Of a stretch of 64,000 nt of DNA, positions 45,274 to 54,138 are shown piece by piece (positions within the stretch are counted from its first letter, which is position 1; every line of letters starts with the position of its first letter). A program made the position numbers and the translations under genes. The notes under the pieces were generated by a model. The model was given only the letters and a program-made list of their open reading frames with translations, made no database searches and was not told the origin of the DNA. The DNA is taken from NCBI RefSeq assembly GCF_000719955.1, contig NZ_JOII01000003.1:124001-188000 (forward strand). Direction: 5' to 3'. The stretch comes from Streptomyces albidoflavus. Its GTDB lineage: Bacteria > Actinomycetota > Actinomycetes > Streptomycetales > Streptomycetaceae.

Positions 45274-46568
45274 CGCGCCCCACCGGCGCCCGCGCCCGCG
45301 CCTCCGCCGACGGCCTGCGCCGCACCTTCCCCGCCCGCCCGGCCGGCGACACCGCCGCCACCACCTGGTGGGGCCGCGCCTGGGTCACGGCGCTCACCGC
45401 CCGGTCCCGCGACGCCGGGCGCCTGGAACGCGGCAGCGACCTGGCCGCGCGTGGCAGCGTCGACGCGGTCACCGTCACCCCGGGCCTGGTCCTCGCCTAC
45501 GTGCACGGCAGCCGGCCCCGCCCCTACCGGGCGCGGCTGCGGGTCCGCCCGCTCACCGACGACGACTGGGCCCGCCTCCTCGACCACATCGCCGACCACC
45601 CGGCCCACCTCGCCGCCCTCCTCGACCGCGAGCTGCCGCCCGCGCTGGCCGAGGGACCGGTACCGCTGCTGCCCGGCGCCGGCGACCTGATCCCCGACTG
45701 CACCTGCCCCGACCCGGTCCGCCCGTGCAAGCACGCGGCGGCGCTCTGCCACCGCACCGCCCGCCTCCTCGACCAGGACCCCTTCGTCCTGCTGCTCCTG
45801 CGCGGCCGGGGCGAGGACGACCTGATCGACACCCTGACCCGGCTCAGCGTCACCCGCGCCGCCCCTGCTCCGGGCGGGGACGAGGTCACGGACGACGAGG
45901 CCGCGGACCCCTACCGTCCGCCGCCGCTGCCCGGCGTCCGCGCCCGCGACGTGCTCGCCGCCGGGTCCCGGCCGCCGGTGCCGCCGCCCCCGCCGGTCCC
46001 GGACGGGCCCGCCGCCCCGCCCTCGTACCCCTCCGGCCACGGCGGGCCCGACCCGCTCGCCCTCGACCAGCTCGCCACCCAGGCCGCCGCGCGGGCCCAC
46101 GCCCTGCTGGCCACCGGGCGCGATCCGCTCACGGGGCTCGGCCACTGGGCCGACGCGGTGCGGATCGCCGCCGCCCGGCCCGGCTCGGGGCTCACCTCGG
46201 CCGCCCGCGACCTGTACGCCCGCCTCGCCCGCGCCGCCGGACGGGACGTCACCGACCTGCACCGCGCCGTGGCCGCCTGGCAACTGGGCGGCGAGGCGGG
46301 CCTCGTGGCCCTGGAGGAACCCTGGGACCCGCCCGCCGGGCCCTTCGACCGGGCCCGCCCGGCCCTGCTCGCCGCGGGCCATCCGCGCCCGCGCCCCGAA
46401 CGCAACCGCCTCACCCACCCGGCCGGCGACCGCCAGCTCCGGCTGGGCCGCGACGGCCTCTGGTACGGCTACATCTCCGACCCCGGCCGCGAGGACTGGT
46501 GGCCCACGGGGACGCCGGGCCTGGACCCCGTGGCGGTCTTCGGGGCGCTGCCCGGCGGCGGGGCCTGA
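45270..46568 (+). CDS. SWIM zinc-finger protein
   Basis: The 432-residue protein contains a SWIM zinc finger: CTCPDPVRPCKHAAAL, matching CxCx(n)CxH, near residues 144-156. SWIM domains bind DNA or proteins and are often encoded next to SNF2 helicases. The N-terminal part (TTWWGRAWVTALTARSRDAG) is typical for these partners. A proline-rich segment (PPVPPPPPVPDGPAAPP) lies near residue 240, and a helical C-terminal domain follows. The GTG start overlaps the helicase stop (GTGA). It probably works as a partner of that helicase. Confidence 0.85.
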   Translation: MTRPTGARARASADGLRRTFPARPAGDTAATTWWGRAWVTALTARSRDAGRLERGSDLAARGSVDAVTVTPGLVLAYVHGSRPRPYRARLRVRPLTDDDWARLLDHIADHPAHLAALLDRELPPALAEGPVPLLPGAGDLIPDCTCPDPVRPCKHAAALCHRTARLLDQDPFVLLLLRGRGEDDLIDTLTRLSVTRAAPAPGGDEVTDDEAADPYRPPPLPGVRARDVLAAGSRPPVPPPPPVPDGPAAPPSYPSGHGGPDPLALDQLATQAAARAHALLATGRDPLTGLGHWADAVRIAAARPGSGLTSAARDLYARLARAAGRDVTDLHRAVAAWQLGGEAGLVALEEPWDPPAGPFDRARPALLAAGHPRPRPERNRLTHPAGDRQLRLGRDGLWYGYISDPGREDWWPTGTPGLDPVAVFGALPGGGA

Positions 46569-46593
46569 ACCCCGCCACCAGGCAGCCGAGAGG

Positions 46594-47910
46594 TCAGAAG
46601 CGGCTTCCGCGCGAGGGGCCGAAGAACTCGATCTCCGCGATGGCCACCTGCTTCTTCGCGGAGGCGGCGTGGGCCGACTCGATGGTGAAGCGGACCTTGG
46701 TCACCTCGCCGACGCGGAAGGGACGGCGCTGACCGCCCGCGCCCTGGTCGAGCGTCATGTCGAGGGTCTTCGTCTTCCCGTCGGCCAGGGTCACCTTCGC
46801 CTTGACGCGGTGCGGCAGCGCCGACTCGCGGACCTGCTCGGGGCGGGCGGAGACACCCGGCGTGATGATGACGTCCAGCAGGCGGGTGGGCTCGCTGAAC
46901 CCGACCTCGATCCACTCGCCCTGGCCCGACTGCGAGACGCCCGGCCCCCACCAGGTGTTGCTCAGCTGGTCGAAGGCGAGCAGCGGCTTGTGCCCGGAGT
47001 ACGACCGGGACGCCTTGATGGTGTCCGGCGCCACCGGGGCTCGCTTGGCGAAGTGGTCGCGGGTGGCCTGCACCCCGTCGGGGATGTAGACGAAGCCCAG
47101 GACGAGCAGGGCCAGGGCGACGGCCGCGCCGATCCAGGTGGCGATGCGGTCGAAGACCCGGCGCAGCGGCGGCCGGTCGCCCGCCCACGGCGTCTCCTGC
47201 CGCCGGCCGCCGAAGAGGCGGCGCCACCACGGGCGGGGACCCGGCTCGCGCTCCTCGTGGTCGGCGAGGCGCATGGCGCAGTGGCCGCAGAAGTGGCGGT
47301 CGGGGTGGTTGGCCGTACCGCACCAGGGGCAGGGCGGTCCTCCGGCGGGCTCCTCGCGGTAGAGCGGGGCACGTACCTGCGGCCGGTCGGCGTCGGGCCG
47401 CCCGGGCAGCACCGGGGTGACGACGCGGGTGGCGGCCGGAGCGGGCTCCGGGTCCGCGACCGGGACCAGGAGCGAACGGGCCCGCTCGGCACCGGGGTCG
47501 GGGGCCTGCTCGTCGCCGCCGGTCCGGGGTACGGGGACGGTCTCGGCCTCGTCGGAGGCGTTCTCGGTGCCGCTCGCCGGGGACGGCTCGGGGGTCTCCC
47601 CGGCGGCCGGTGCCGCCGGGGTGGCGGGCCGGTCCGGGCCGGTGGAGGTGCCGAGGGCCGTCCGGCCGGGGGCCAGGCCCGTGCCGCCGGGGCCGGGCCG
47701 GTCGAAGGCGTCCCAGTCGGCGGGGGTGGAGGCGGAGCCGCCGTCCGTGGAGGCGGACGTGGCGGCGGGGGCGGCGGCCGGGGCCGCCGCGGTGGCGCGG
47801 GGGGCGGCGCCGCGTGCCGGGTCCCAGCTCAGGACCGCGCCGCAGGCGTCACAGAAGGACTGGCCCGGTTCCGCGCGGGTCCCGCACTCGGCGCAGTTCT
47901 TGGTGGTCAT
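46594..47910 (-). CDS. Zinc-ribbon membrane protein with external discoidin-like domain, CisA-like
   Basis: This 438-residue protein is the last gene of the contractile-injection operon. Two zinc ribbons lie in the N-terminal, probably cytosolic half (C6/C9/C20/C23 and C194/C197/C208/C211), separated by a disordered Ala/Pro/Glu-rich stretch. A basic patch and one transmembrane helix follow (about 257-277), then a beta-rich external domain (290-435) that looks like a discoidin/NADase-type glycan-binding domain (SNTWWGPGVSQSGQGEWIEV). This plan and position resemble CisA, reported in S. coelicolor to link the particle to the membrane (from memory). The ATG overlaps the stop of the upstream tail protein gene. 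Confidence 0.75.
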   Translation of the reverse strand: MTTKNCAECGTRAEPGQSFCDACGAVLSWDPARGAAPRATAAAPAAAPAATSASTDGGSASTPADWDAFDRPGPGGTGLAPGRTALGTSTGPDRPATPAAPAAGETPEPSPASGTENASDEAETVPVPRTGGDEQAPDPGAERARSLLVPVADPEPAPAATRVVTPVLPGRPDADRPQVRAPLYREEPAGGPPCPWCGTANHPDRHFCGHCAMRLADHEEREPGPRPWWRRLFGGRRQETPWAGDRPPLRRVFDRIATWIGAAVALALLVLGFVYIPDGVQATRDHFAKRAPVAPDTIKASRSYSGHKPLLAFDQLSNTWWGPGVSQSGQGEWIEVGFSEPTRLLDVIITPGVSARPEQVRESALPHRVKAKVTLADGKTKTLDMTLDQGAGGQRRPFRVGEVTKVRFTIESAHAASAKKQVAIAEIEFFGPSRGSRF

Positions 47911-48470
47911 CGCTCCGATGTCCTTTCGGCGGCGGTCACTTCGACCGTGTAGGGCATGTGGGCCGGGCGCGCCGCCGCGACGAGGGCGTCGAGGCGGTGG
48001 GTGTCGGCCGGGGTGGGGTCGGGCAGCCGGAGCGCGACGTGCAGCGCCGGCCGGGCAGGACCGGGGAAGGGGCCCAGCGGGCGGGCGCTCCACGCCGCAC
48101 CGCCGGACTCGGTGATCTCCGGCGTGGCGCCGAACGCGAGGTGCACGGTCTCCGCCAGCCCCTGCCGGGTCCCCCGGATCCGGTGCAGGCGGGCGGTGGC
48201 GGCGACGATGGCGCGCAGCCGGGGATCAGGCTCGGTGCCGTCGGTCTCGGCGCCGATCCAGGTGCCGAGCCAGCGGGCGAAGTCGGCGGGCGTCAGCGCC
48301 GGGTCGAAGTAACTGTCCAGGCAGTCCAGGGTGTTGAGGATGGGCGCGAGGACCTCGTCGAGCCCGGCGACGAAGCGCTGGGCCAGGTCGTCGTCGGCGA
48401 AGACCGCGGGCAGCATCGCCGCGAGGGGCGCGGAGGACTCCAGCCCGTCGACCGAACCCCGGGCGCTCAC
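47907..48470 (-). CDS. Phage tail protein I-like baseplate component (Afp12-like)
   Basis: The 187-residue protein matches the P2 gpI-like tail family. The region DLAQRFVAGLDEVLAPILNTLDCLDSYFDP, then FARWLGTWIG and LHRIRGTRQGLAETVHLAFG is characteristic. In injection systems this protein completes the baseplate wedge with the J-type protein encoded just upstream. The GTG overlaps the stop of that gene (GTGA), and its stop overlaps the start of the zinc-ribbon gene. Confidence 0.85.
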   Translation of the reverse strand: MSARGSVDGLESSAPLAAMLPAVFADDDLAQRFVAGLDEVLAPILNTLDCLDSYFDPALTPADFARWLGTWIGAETDGTEPDPRLRAIVAATARLHRIRGTRQGLAETVHLAFGATPEITESGGAAWSARPLGPFPGPARPALHVALRLPDPTPADTHRLDALVAAARPAHMPYTVEVTAAERTSER

Positions 48471-50425
48471 GGGGTGTCCCCGACGACCCGGACCCGGTGG
48501 TCGTAGGAGAAGACCAGCGCGGGTGCCTCCAGGTCGATGCGGTCGGTGGGGTCGCCGCGCTTGCCGGTCAGCGGGTCGGCCGGGTGCAGCACGACTTCGT
48601 CGACGAGTTCGACGCCGGGGACGCGTTGCAGCACCGCGAAGACCTCCCCGGCCTGCACCGGGCGGCCGAAGGGCCAGCCCCGTCCGTCGGCGCCGCCGGT
48701 GAGCGGGTCGAGGTGGCGGTAGAGGGCGTCGTGGGCCTGACGGCGTACCCGGTCGGTGTCGACGGCGCGGAAGGCGTGCACCGTGGCGACCACCGTGACG
48801 CCCTGGTAGAAGGGCGGGCCGACGGCGAGCCGGGTGCCGATCAGGCGGCGCTCGTCGAGCTGGCGGGTGATGCGGTCCAGCAGGGCGTCACCGGGGACCA
48901 GTTGCTCGAAACGCAGCCGCCCGCCGGGGTCGGGGACGGCCTGCGGGACGACCAGGACCCGCACCGCGTACGCCCCGTGTTCGCCCTCCTCGCCCTCCAG
49001 GCAGGTGATCCGGGCCGTCTCGGGGGCGGCGCGGCGGGCCAGTTCCTCGTAGTCCCGCAGGGTGACGGCGCGTTCCTGGGCGCGCAGGGTGATGGGGGCC
49101 CGCAGTTTGGCCTCCTCCACCGTCTCGCCGTCGACCCCGCCGCGCGCCGCCTCCCGGTTGACGACCTCCCCGACGTAGGGGATGGAGGTGCGCAGGACCT
49201 GGACGGCGTGGCGGGCGACGTTGCCGGCGCGGCCGCCGCCGGTGCGGTAGCGGCGGGCCCGGATGACGGCGCCCTTGGGCGGGACGGCGCCGTACTGGCG
49301 CAGGGTGCCGTCGCTCTCGCGGACCGAGGGGCCGAAGGCGATCTCGCCGGTGGCGCCGTCCAGGGTGATGTGCGGGTCGTCGGGGCGGGAGGAGGCGAAG
49401 TGCGGGACGACCTCCCAGTCGTGCCACCCCTCGTGCGTGGCGGTCTGGAGCAGCACGGGCGGGGAGTCCGCGACGACCGGGGCGTGGGCCAGGCGCAGCC
49501 GCTGGCCGGGCAGGCCGGTGGACTCGCCGAGCGCCTCGTCGCGCACGGTCTCGGCGTGCACGGCGCGGGTGGTGCCGCCGACCGTGTACGCCTCGGCGGA
49601 GCGGATGGTGGGGGAGGTGGTGTAGAAGGGCTGGCCGGTCAGCGGCTCGGTGACCCGGCAGCGCACCCAGCCGGCCTCGTGGCCGCCGTTGCGGGAGAGG
49701 ACGTGGCCCTCGGGCAGGTGGAGCACGATGTCGCCGGGGCGGTTGAGGCCGCCGGTGCCGTCCCGGTCGACCTCGCAGGGCTGCCAGCCGTCCTCCGTCC
49801 ACGCCTCCCAGGAGAGCGGGGGCTGGCGCGGGTCGACGCCGACACCGTCGACGCGGCTGTCCAGTTCGAGGGCGAGGGCGCAGCGCGGGGCGGCGGCGGT
49901 GAGGCCGATCAGCATGCAGTCGCCTGGTTCCGGTGCCTCGGAGAAGCACAGCAGGTCCTTGCCCTCGGCCAGTTCGGTGGTGCGGTCGGTGACCGGGCCG
50001 CCCTGGCGCTGCACCACGAGATGGCTGAGAGCGGTCGGCACGATGTCCAGCCCGCGCTCGGTGGCGAAGACCACGGCCTCGTCCCGCTCGGTACGGGCGG
50101 TGGCGACCTCGGTGCCGACCGCCACCGCCACCGTCTCCTCCTGCGGCGCCGAGAGCCAGAAGGTCACCTCGGTACGGGCGGCCGACGGCGGGAACAGGGT
50201 GATGCCGACCAGGTCGAGGAAGGCCAGGTGGTTCTTGTCCGGGACCCGGTTGAGCCGGTAGACGATCTGGTCGGCCATGTGGGCGACGGTCTCGACGAGG
50301 GTGACGCCGGGGTCGGAGACGTTGTGGTCGGTCCACTCGGGCGCCCGCTGCTGGATGTAGCGCTTGGCGTCGTCCACGAACTGCTGGAAGCGGCGGTCGT
50401 CGAGGTTGGGGGAGGGCAGGGACAT
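48467..50425 (-). CDS. Baseplate J/gp47-family protein (Afp11-like)
   Basis: This 652-residue baseplate wedge protein starts with NLDDRRFQQFVDDAKRYIQQRAPEWTDHNVSDPGVTLVE, a segment typical of eCIS J-like proteins. The central beta-rich part includes HITLDGATGEIAFGPSVRES, and the C-terminal part the VVNREAARGGVDGETVEEAK and YEELARRAAPETARI stretches of the family. It forms the baseplate arms that hold the contractile sheath before firing. The ATG at 50423-50425 follows a GAAAGCGAA-type weak site and overlaps the end of the gp25 gene by one base. Confidence 0.88.
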   Translation of the reverse strand: MSLPSPNLDDRRFQQFVDDAKRYIQQRAPEWTDHNVSDPGVTLVETVAHMADQIVYRLNRVPDKNHLAFLDLVGITLFPPSAARTEVTFWLSAPQEETVAVAVGTEVATARTERDEAVVFATERGLDIVPTALSHLVVQRQGGPVTDRTTELAEGKDLLCFSEAPEPGDCMLIGLTAAAPRCALALELDSRVDGVGVDPRQPPLSWEAWTEDGWQPCEVDRDGTGGLNRPGDIVLHLPEGHVLSRNGGHEAGWVRCRVTEPLTGQPFYTTSPTIRSAEAYTVGGTTRAVHAETVRDEALGESTGLPGQRLRLAHAPVVADSPPVLLQTATHEGWHDWEVVPHFASSRPDDPHITLDGATGEIAFGPSVRESDGTLRQYGAVPPKGAVIRARRYRTGGGRAGNVARHAVQVLRTSIPYVGEVVNREAARGGVDGETVEEAKLRAPITLRAQERAVTLRDYEELARRAAPETARITCLEGEEGEHGAYAVRVLVVPQAVPDPGGRLRFEQLVPGDALLDRITRQLDERRLIGTRLAVGPPFYQGVTVVATVHAFRAVDTDRVRRQAHDALYRHLDPLTGGADGRGWPFGRPVQAGEVFAVLQRVPGVELVDEVVLHPADPLTGKRGDPTDRIDLEAPALVFSYDHRVRVVGDTP

Positions 50426-50886
50426 CAGCGTTCGCTTTCGGGGAGGGTCCCGGGGCCGTTCGGGCCGGCGGCGCCGCCGGGCGTGCCCGGCTCGTCGTGG
50501 GAGGGGATGACGTAGAAGGGGAAGACGAGGCTGCGCGGGTTGTTGGTGCCGCGGATGGCGTAGCGGACGTCGATGAAGAGCACGCTGCGGTCGTGGCCCG
50601 CGGTGACCTCCACGTCGTGCACCTCGATCCGCGGCTCCCACCGGTCCAGGCTGGTCAGCACCTCGTGCTGGATGCGCCCGGCGGTCTGCTCGTTGACCGG
50701 CGCGAAGACGAGGTCGTGGATGGCGCAGCCGAACTCCGGGCGCATCGGCCGCTCGCCGGGCGCGGTGGCGAGGACCAGCCGGATCGACTCCTCGATCTCG
50801 CGCTCGCCGCTGACCAGGGCGATGCCGCCGGTGGGGCCGATCCGTAGGGGGAAGGCCCAGCCGGAGCCCACGAACTGTTCGGACAT
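50425..50886 (-). CDS. GPW/gp25-family baseplate protein (Afp9-like)
   Basis: This 153-residue wedge protein is of the gp25 family, which starts sheath polymerisation. Typical parts are FVGSGWAFPLRI, VSGEREIEESIRLVLATAPGER, MRPEFGCAIHDLVFAP and the ERP/EFG pair. Despite similarity to lysozyme, members are not enzymes. It lies 58 bases downstream of the spike gene and overlaps the J-protein gene by one base. No PAAR gene lies between it and the spike gene. Confidence 0.9.
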   Translation of the reverse strand: MSEQFVGSGWAFPLRIGPTGGIALVSGEREIEESIRLVLATAPGERPMRPEFGCAIHDLVFAPVNEQTAGRIQHEVLTSLDRWEPRIEVHDVEVTAGHDRSVLFIDVRYAIRGTNNPRSLVFPFYVIPSHDEPGTPGGAAGPNGPGTLPESER

Positions 50887-50944
50887 CAGGACTTCCCGTT
50901 GCTGAGGCGGTGGGGCAGGGGGCGGCGGTCGTGGGGGCGGTCCG

Positions 50945-52849
50945 TCACAGCGGCACCGGTTTCCCGTTGATGGTGACCACGCCCATGAGCGGGATGTTGA
51001 TCGCCCGCATGCCGACGCTGGCCACCGAGTTGATCTGGACCGTCCCGATGGCGTTGAGCAGGGCGGTGCCGCTCGCCTGGAGGTTGAGGACGCCGGTCGC
51101 GTTGACGTTGAAGCCGCCGGCCAGCGTCCGCAGGTTGGTGGCGCCCCGGCTCTGCATGTTGATGATCCCGCCGCTCTTGAGGGTGAGCTTGCGGCGGGCG
51201 CTCAGGGTGAGGTCGGTCCCCGCCTCGACGGAGACGGACTTGCCGCCCTTGATGGTGACGTCCCCGTCGCTGTCGACGGTGATCTCGGTGTTGGTGCGGT
51301 CGAGGTTGACGGTCAGCCGGCCGTCCCCGGAGGCGACCCGCACGCCCTGCTTTCCGCCCGAGCGCTGGCTGAGCAGGTCGACGCGGTTGCCCTGGCGGTC
51401 GGAGAGGGTGTGCCGGGTGGCCTGCTTGCGCAGCCCGTCGTGGAGCGGCACGTCCGGGACGCGGGTCGGCAGGTCGACGCCGTTGTACAGCCCGCCGATG
51501 ACGAAGGGGTGGTCGAGCGCGCCCCGGTCGAAGGCGACCAGCACCTCGTCGCCGACGTCCATCGGGAAGATCCCGCCGCCGCTCTTCCCGCCGAGCTGCA
51601 CGCACCGCGTCCAGTCGCTGACGTACGCGTCGTTCAGCCAGGGGAAGGTGAGCTTGACCCTGCCCTGGCGCAGCGGGTCCTGCACGTCGGTGACGACGGC
51701 GTTGGCGACGCTGGGCAGCCGGGAGGCGCCGCCGCCCGCCTCACTGCCGCCCGAGGCCAGCCCGTACAGCGAGCGCCACTGGCGGCCGCTGACGGTCACC
51801 CAGGACTCGTAGTGCCTGCCGTCGCCGAAGACGTGCCGTACCGAGGTCACCGTGTACTTGCCCTCGAAGGGCTCGCCCACGTCGGAGAGGGCCACCGGGA
51901 CGCCGGGCCGCAGCTCGGGGTTGCCACGCGCGGCCACCTCCAGCTCCGCGAAGGAGGAGGTGACGTCGGTGGCGAGGGCCTCGGCGGCGTGCTGCACCTC
52001 GGACTGCTTGTCGTACGGCGAGGCGGTCTCCACCAGCGTCGCGGACTTGAAGGAGCGGGCGATCTCGCCGGGGGTGACGCCGATGCTGATGCCCGGGTCG
52101 GTGGTGAGGGTCTTGACCTCGGTGATCTTCTTCTTCGTGGTGACGTTCCAGCCGCGTGTCTCCACCTTGTTGACCTGGTCGGCGGCGGTGACGGCGGCCC
52201 GCAGCCGCAGGATGTCGTGGCCGCCCTGGAGCACGAACGGGCTCTTGTCGCCGTCCGTGCCCGGCGAGGGCGCCCCGGAGGACGCCTTGGGCTTCACGAA
52301 CTGGAACTTGCCCTTCGCGTCCAGCGACATCACCGACTCGTTCTCGTCGGCGAGGCGCGAGAGGAAGTCCCAGTCGCTGATGTTGGGCTGGCTGATGAAC
52401 TCGTAGAGCGCCGGGGTGGACTGGATGCGCCCGATCGGCACGCCCGCCTTCGCGGCCAGCCTGCGGGCGATGTCGGAGGCGGTCTGGTTGCGGTACGCGG
52501 AGACCCGGCGGCGGCGCATCAGGCGGTGCCCGAAGTCGTAGCCGCGTACGACGGCGAAGCTGCCGGTGCCGTCGTAGTCCGCCTCCAGGCCGGTGACCTC
52601 GCCGGTGAGCAGCGGATCGCCGAGCCCCTCGCCGTCGGCGACCGGGGTCAGCACCACCTCGGTGCCGAACTTCACCCCCAGCTCCCCGAGGACGATCCGG
52701 TACGGGTCGCGGAAGGTCAGCCGGAAGGCGGCGGGCACGCCCGCGCCCTGGTCGACCCAGCCCTCCACCAGCAGCGGGGCGATGTCCTTCGGAAGCTCGG
52801 CCCCGCCGATCGAGACCTGGATGACGCTGGAGAAAGCGGTCCGCACCAT
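50945..52849 (-). CDS. VgrG-like spike protein (Afp8-like)
   Basis: The 634-residue protein forms the central spike. The N-terminal gp27-like half (FRLTFRDPYRIVLGELG, YEFISQPNISDWDFLSRLADE) leads to a gp5 OB fold (VVTDVQDPLRQGRVKLTFPWL, then MDVGDEVLVAFDRGALDHPF) and a beta-helix needle of repeated polar/hydrophobic strands at the end (for example LTLKSGGIINMQSRGATNLR). No lysozyme or extra effector domain is fused. The ATG at 52847-52849 overlaps the stop of the LysM gene. The spike would carry cargo at its tip, but no PAAR tip protein is seen nearby. Confidence 0.9.
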   Translation of the reverse strand: MVRTAFSSVIQVSIGGAELPKDIAPLLVEGWVDQGAGVPAAFRLTFRDPYRIVLGELGVKFGTEVVLTPVADGEGLGDPLLTGEVTGLEADYDGTGSFAVVRGYDFGHRLMRRRRVSAYRNQTASDIARRLAAKAGVPIGRIQSTPALYEFISQPNISDWDFLSRLADENESVMSLDAKGKFQFVKPKASSGAPSPGTDGDKSPFVLQGGHDILRLRAAVTAADQVNKVETRGWNVTTKKKITEVKTLTTDPGISIGVTPGEIARSFKSATLVETASPYDKQSEVQHAAEALATDVTSSFAELEVAARGNPELRPGVPVALSDVGEPFEGKYTVTSVRHVFGDGRHYESWVTVSGRQWRSLYGLASGGSEAGGGASRLPSVANAVVTDVQDPLRQGRVKLTFPWLNDAYVSDWTRCVQLGGKSGGGIFPMDVGDEVLVAFDRGALDHPFVIGGLYNGVDLPTRVPDVPLHDGLRKQATRHTLSDRQGNRVDLLSQRSGGKQGVRVASGDGRLTVNLDRTNTEITVDSDGDVTIKGGKSVSVEAGTDLTLSARRKLTLKSGGIINMQSRGATNLRTLAGGFNVNATGVLNLQASGTALLNAIGTVQINSVASVGMRAINIPLMGVVTINGKPVPL

Positions 52850-53571
52850 CAGCGCCGCACCTCCTCGGCGGCGGGCAGCACCAGTTCGGTGCCGGAGCGC
52901 AGCCGCGAGGGGTCGTCGATGTTGTTGGCCTCGGCGATGGCCCGCCAGGCCGAGGCTTCCCCGTACTCCCGCCACGCCAGCGACTGGAGGGTGTCGCCCG
53001 CGACCACGCGGTGCACCCGCTGCGCGGTGAGCGCCCCCGAGGTCGGGTTCTGGCCCTTGGTCTTCGAGGGGATCTCGTGCAGCCGCATCTGGCAGGTCGC
53101 GCGGATCGGCACCCCAGTGGTCCCGAAGAGCGTGTAGGACGCCTCGACCGAGGAGACGTACGCCGTGAACCGGGCCGTGGAGAACGCCCCCCACTCGAAG
53201 ACCACCCACGGCGGCGACGGCTGTTTCGCCGCGATGCTGCGGGCCGTCGTCTCGCAACAGCCCAGCAGCGCCTCCACCTTCTTCAGGACGGTGTTGCCGG
53301 TCGGCTCGCCCGAGGAGTCGAGGAACACCTCCACGGTCATCTCGCGCGGCTCGGGGCCCAGGAACTCCGGCTTGCTGCCCTTGCGCACCGCCGGGCTCGG
53401 GGTGAACTTCCAGTTGGCGCCGCGGCTGATGGTGAGCTGCGCCGGGTTGAAGTCGAAGTGGAACGTCCGGATGAGCCCGCCCGGCGTGGTGCTCTTGCCG
53501 CGCGGCGGTTCGTGGATGGAGAGGGAGGCGCGTACCAGGCTCTTGCCCGCGCCCTTGCTGCTCTTGGCCAT
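52849..53571 (-). CDS. LysM-domain tail hub protein (Afp7-like)
   Basis: This 240-residue protein has an N-terminal beta-rich domain (GLIRTFHFDFNPAQLTISRG) and a C-terminal LysM motif (HRVVAGDTLQSLAWREYGEA, then WRAIAEANNID). In phage tails and injection systems such proteins link tube and spike. Here LysM is used for assembly rather than peptidoglycan binding (inference from homologues). The ATG at 53569-53571 is preceded by AAGGACC. The gene is 48 bases downstream of the second tube gene. Confidence 0.88.
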   Translation of the reverse strand: MAKSSKGAGKSLVRASLSIHEPPRGKSTTPGGLIRTFHFDFNPAQLTISRGANWKFTPSPAVRKGSKPEFLGPEPREMTVEVFLDSSGEPTGNTVLKKVEALLGCCETTARSIAAKQPSPPWVVFEWGAFSTARFTAYVSSVEASYTLFGTTGVPIRATCQMRLHEIPSKTKGQNPTSGALTAQRVHRVVAGDTLQSLAWREYGEASAWRAIAEANNIDDPSRLRSGTELVLPAAEEVRR

Positions 53572-53619
53572 GGGGTCCTTCTCTGCGGTCCGTCAGGTGG
53601 TGCGGTTGCGGACCGCGCG

Positions 53620-54042
53620 TCAGTCGGTGAAGCCGTGGTGGGCGATCTCCAGGACCTCCGTGGCGACCGCCGGGCTGGCCGGGTCCAGGGAGGGCCCCTG
53701 CCAGCTGACCGGCAGGACGTCGATCAGCCCCCAGCGCGCCACCTCGGAGCCGTCCGCGCGCAGCGCCGCGATCTGCGCGGTGGGCCGTTTGATCCCGGTC
53801 TGCACGGAGGAGATCCACTTGGCGACCTTGGTGGTGTCCGGGGTGAGCGGACGGGTCAGCCGGATCGTGGAGAAGGTGACGCGGGTCGGCAGCGTCCACA
53901 CGAAGCCGTTGCTGCCGCCCTCCTGCCGGTGCTCGACCTCGACCTGGGAGGACAGGCCGTCGCAGCCGTTGAAGTAGCCGAGGCTCTCCCCGTCGATGGT
54001 GAGGGTGAACCAGATCGTCGAACCCGGGTCCTGACGCGGCAT
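53620..54042 (-). CDS. gp19-family tail tube protein 2 (Afp5-like)
   Basis: This 140-residue tube protein is of the T4 gp19 family. The region WFTLTIDGESLGYFNGCDGLSSQVEVEHRQ and the segment TVTFSTIRLTRPLTPD-like VTFSTIRLTRPLTPDTTKVAK are typical. Being encoded beside the LysM hub and spike, it probably forms the first ring of the inner tube on the baseplate. The ATG at 54040-54042 is preceded by AAAGGGCG. It follows the large disordered protein gene after a 96-base gap that contains a weak hairpin. Confidence 0.88.
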   Translation of the reverse strand: MPRQDPGSTIWFTLTIDGESLGYFNGCDGLSSQVEVEHRQEGGSNGFVWTLPTRVTFSTIRLTRPLTPDTTKVAKWISSVQTGIKRPTAQIAALRADGSEVARWGLIDVLPVSWQGPSLDPASPAVATEVLEIAHHGFTD

Positions 54043-54069
54043 CGGTACGGCGCCCTTTCTCTCGTGTCG

Positions 54070-54096
54070 CCGCCCGCCGCCGGAGCGTGCGGGCGG
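54070..54096 (-). terminator. Weak hairpin between disordered protein and tube 2 genes
   Basis: CCGCCCGC (54070-54077) pairs with GCGGGCGG (54089-54096) around 11 bases. It may attenuate read-through within the operon, but read-through must occur if the genes share one promoter. Confidence 0.35.
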
Positions 54097-54138
54097 CCGG
54101 TCGGTGGTCGGCCGGTCCTCTCGGGGCGGTCGGCCCGG

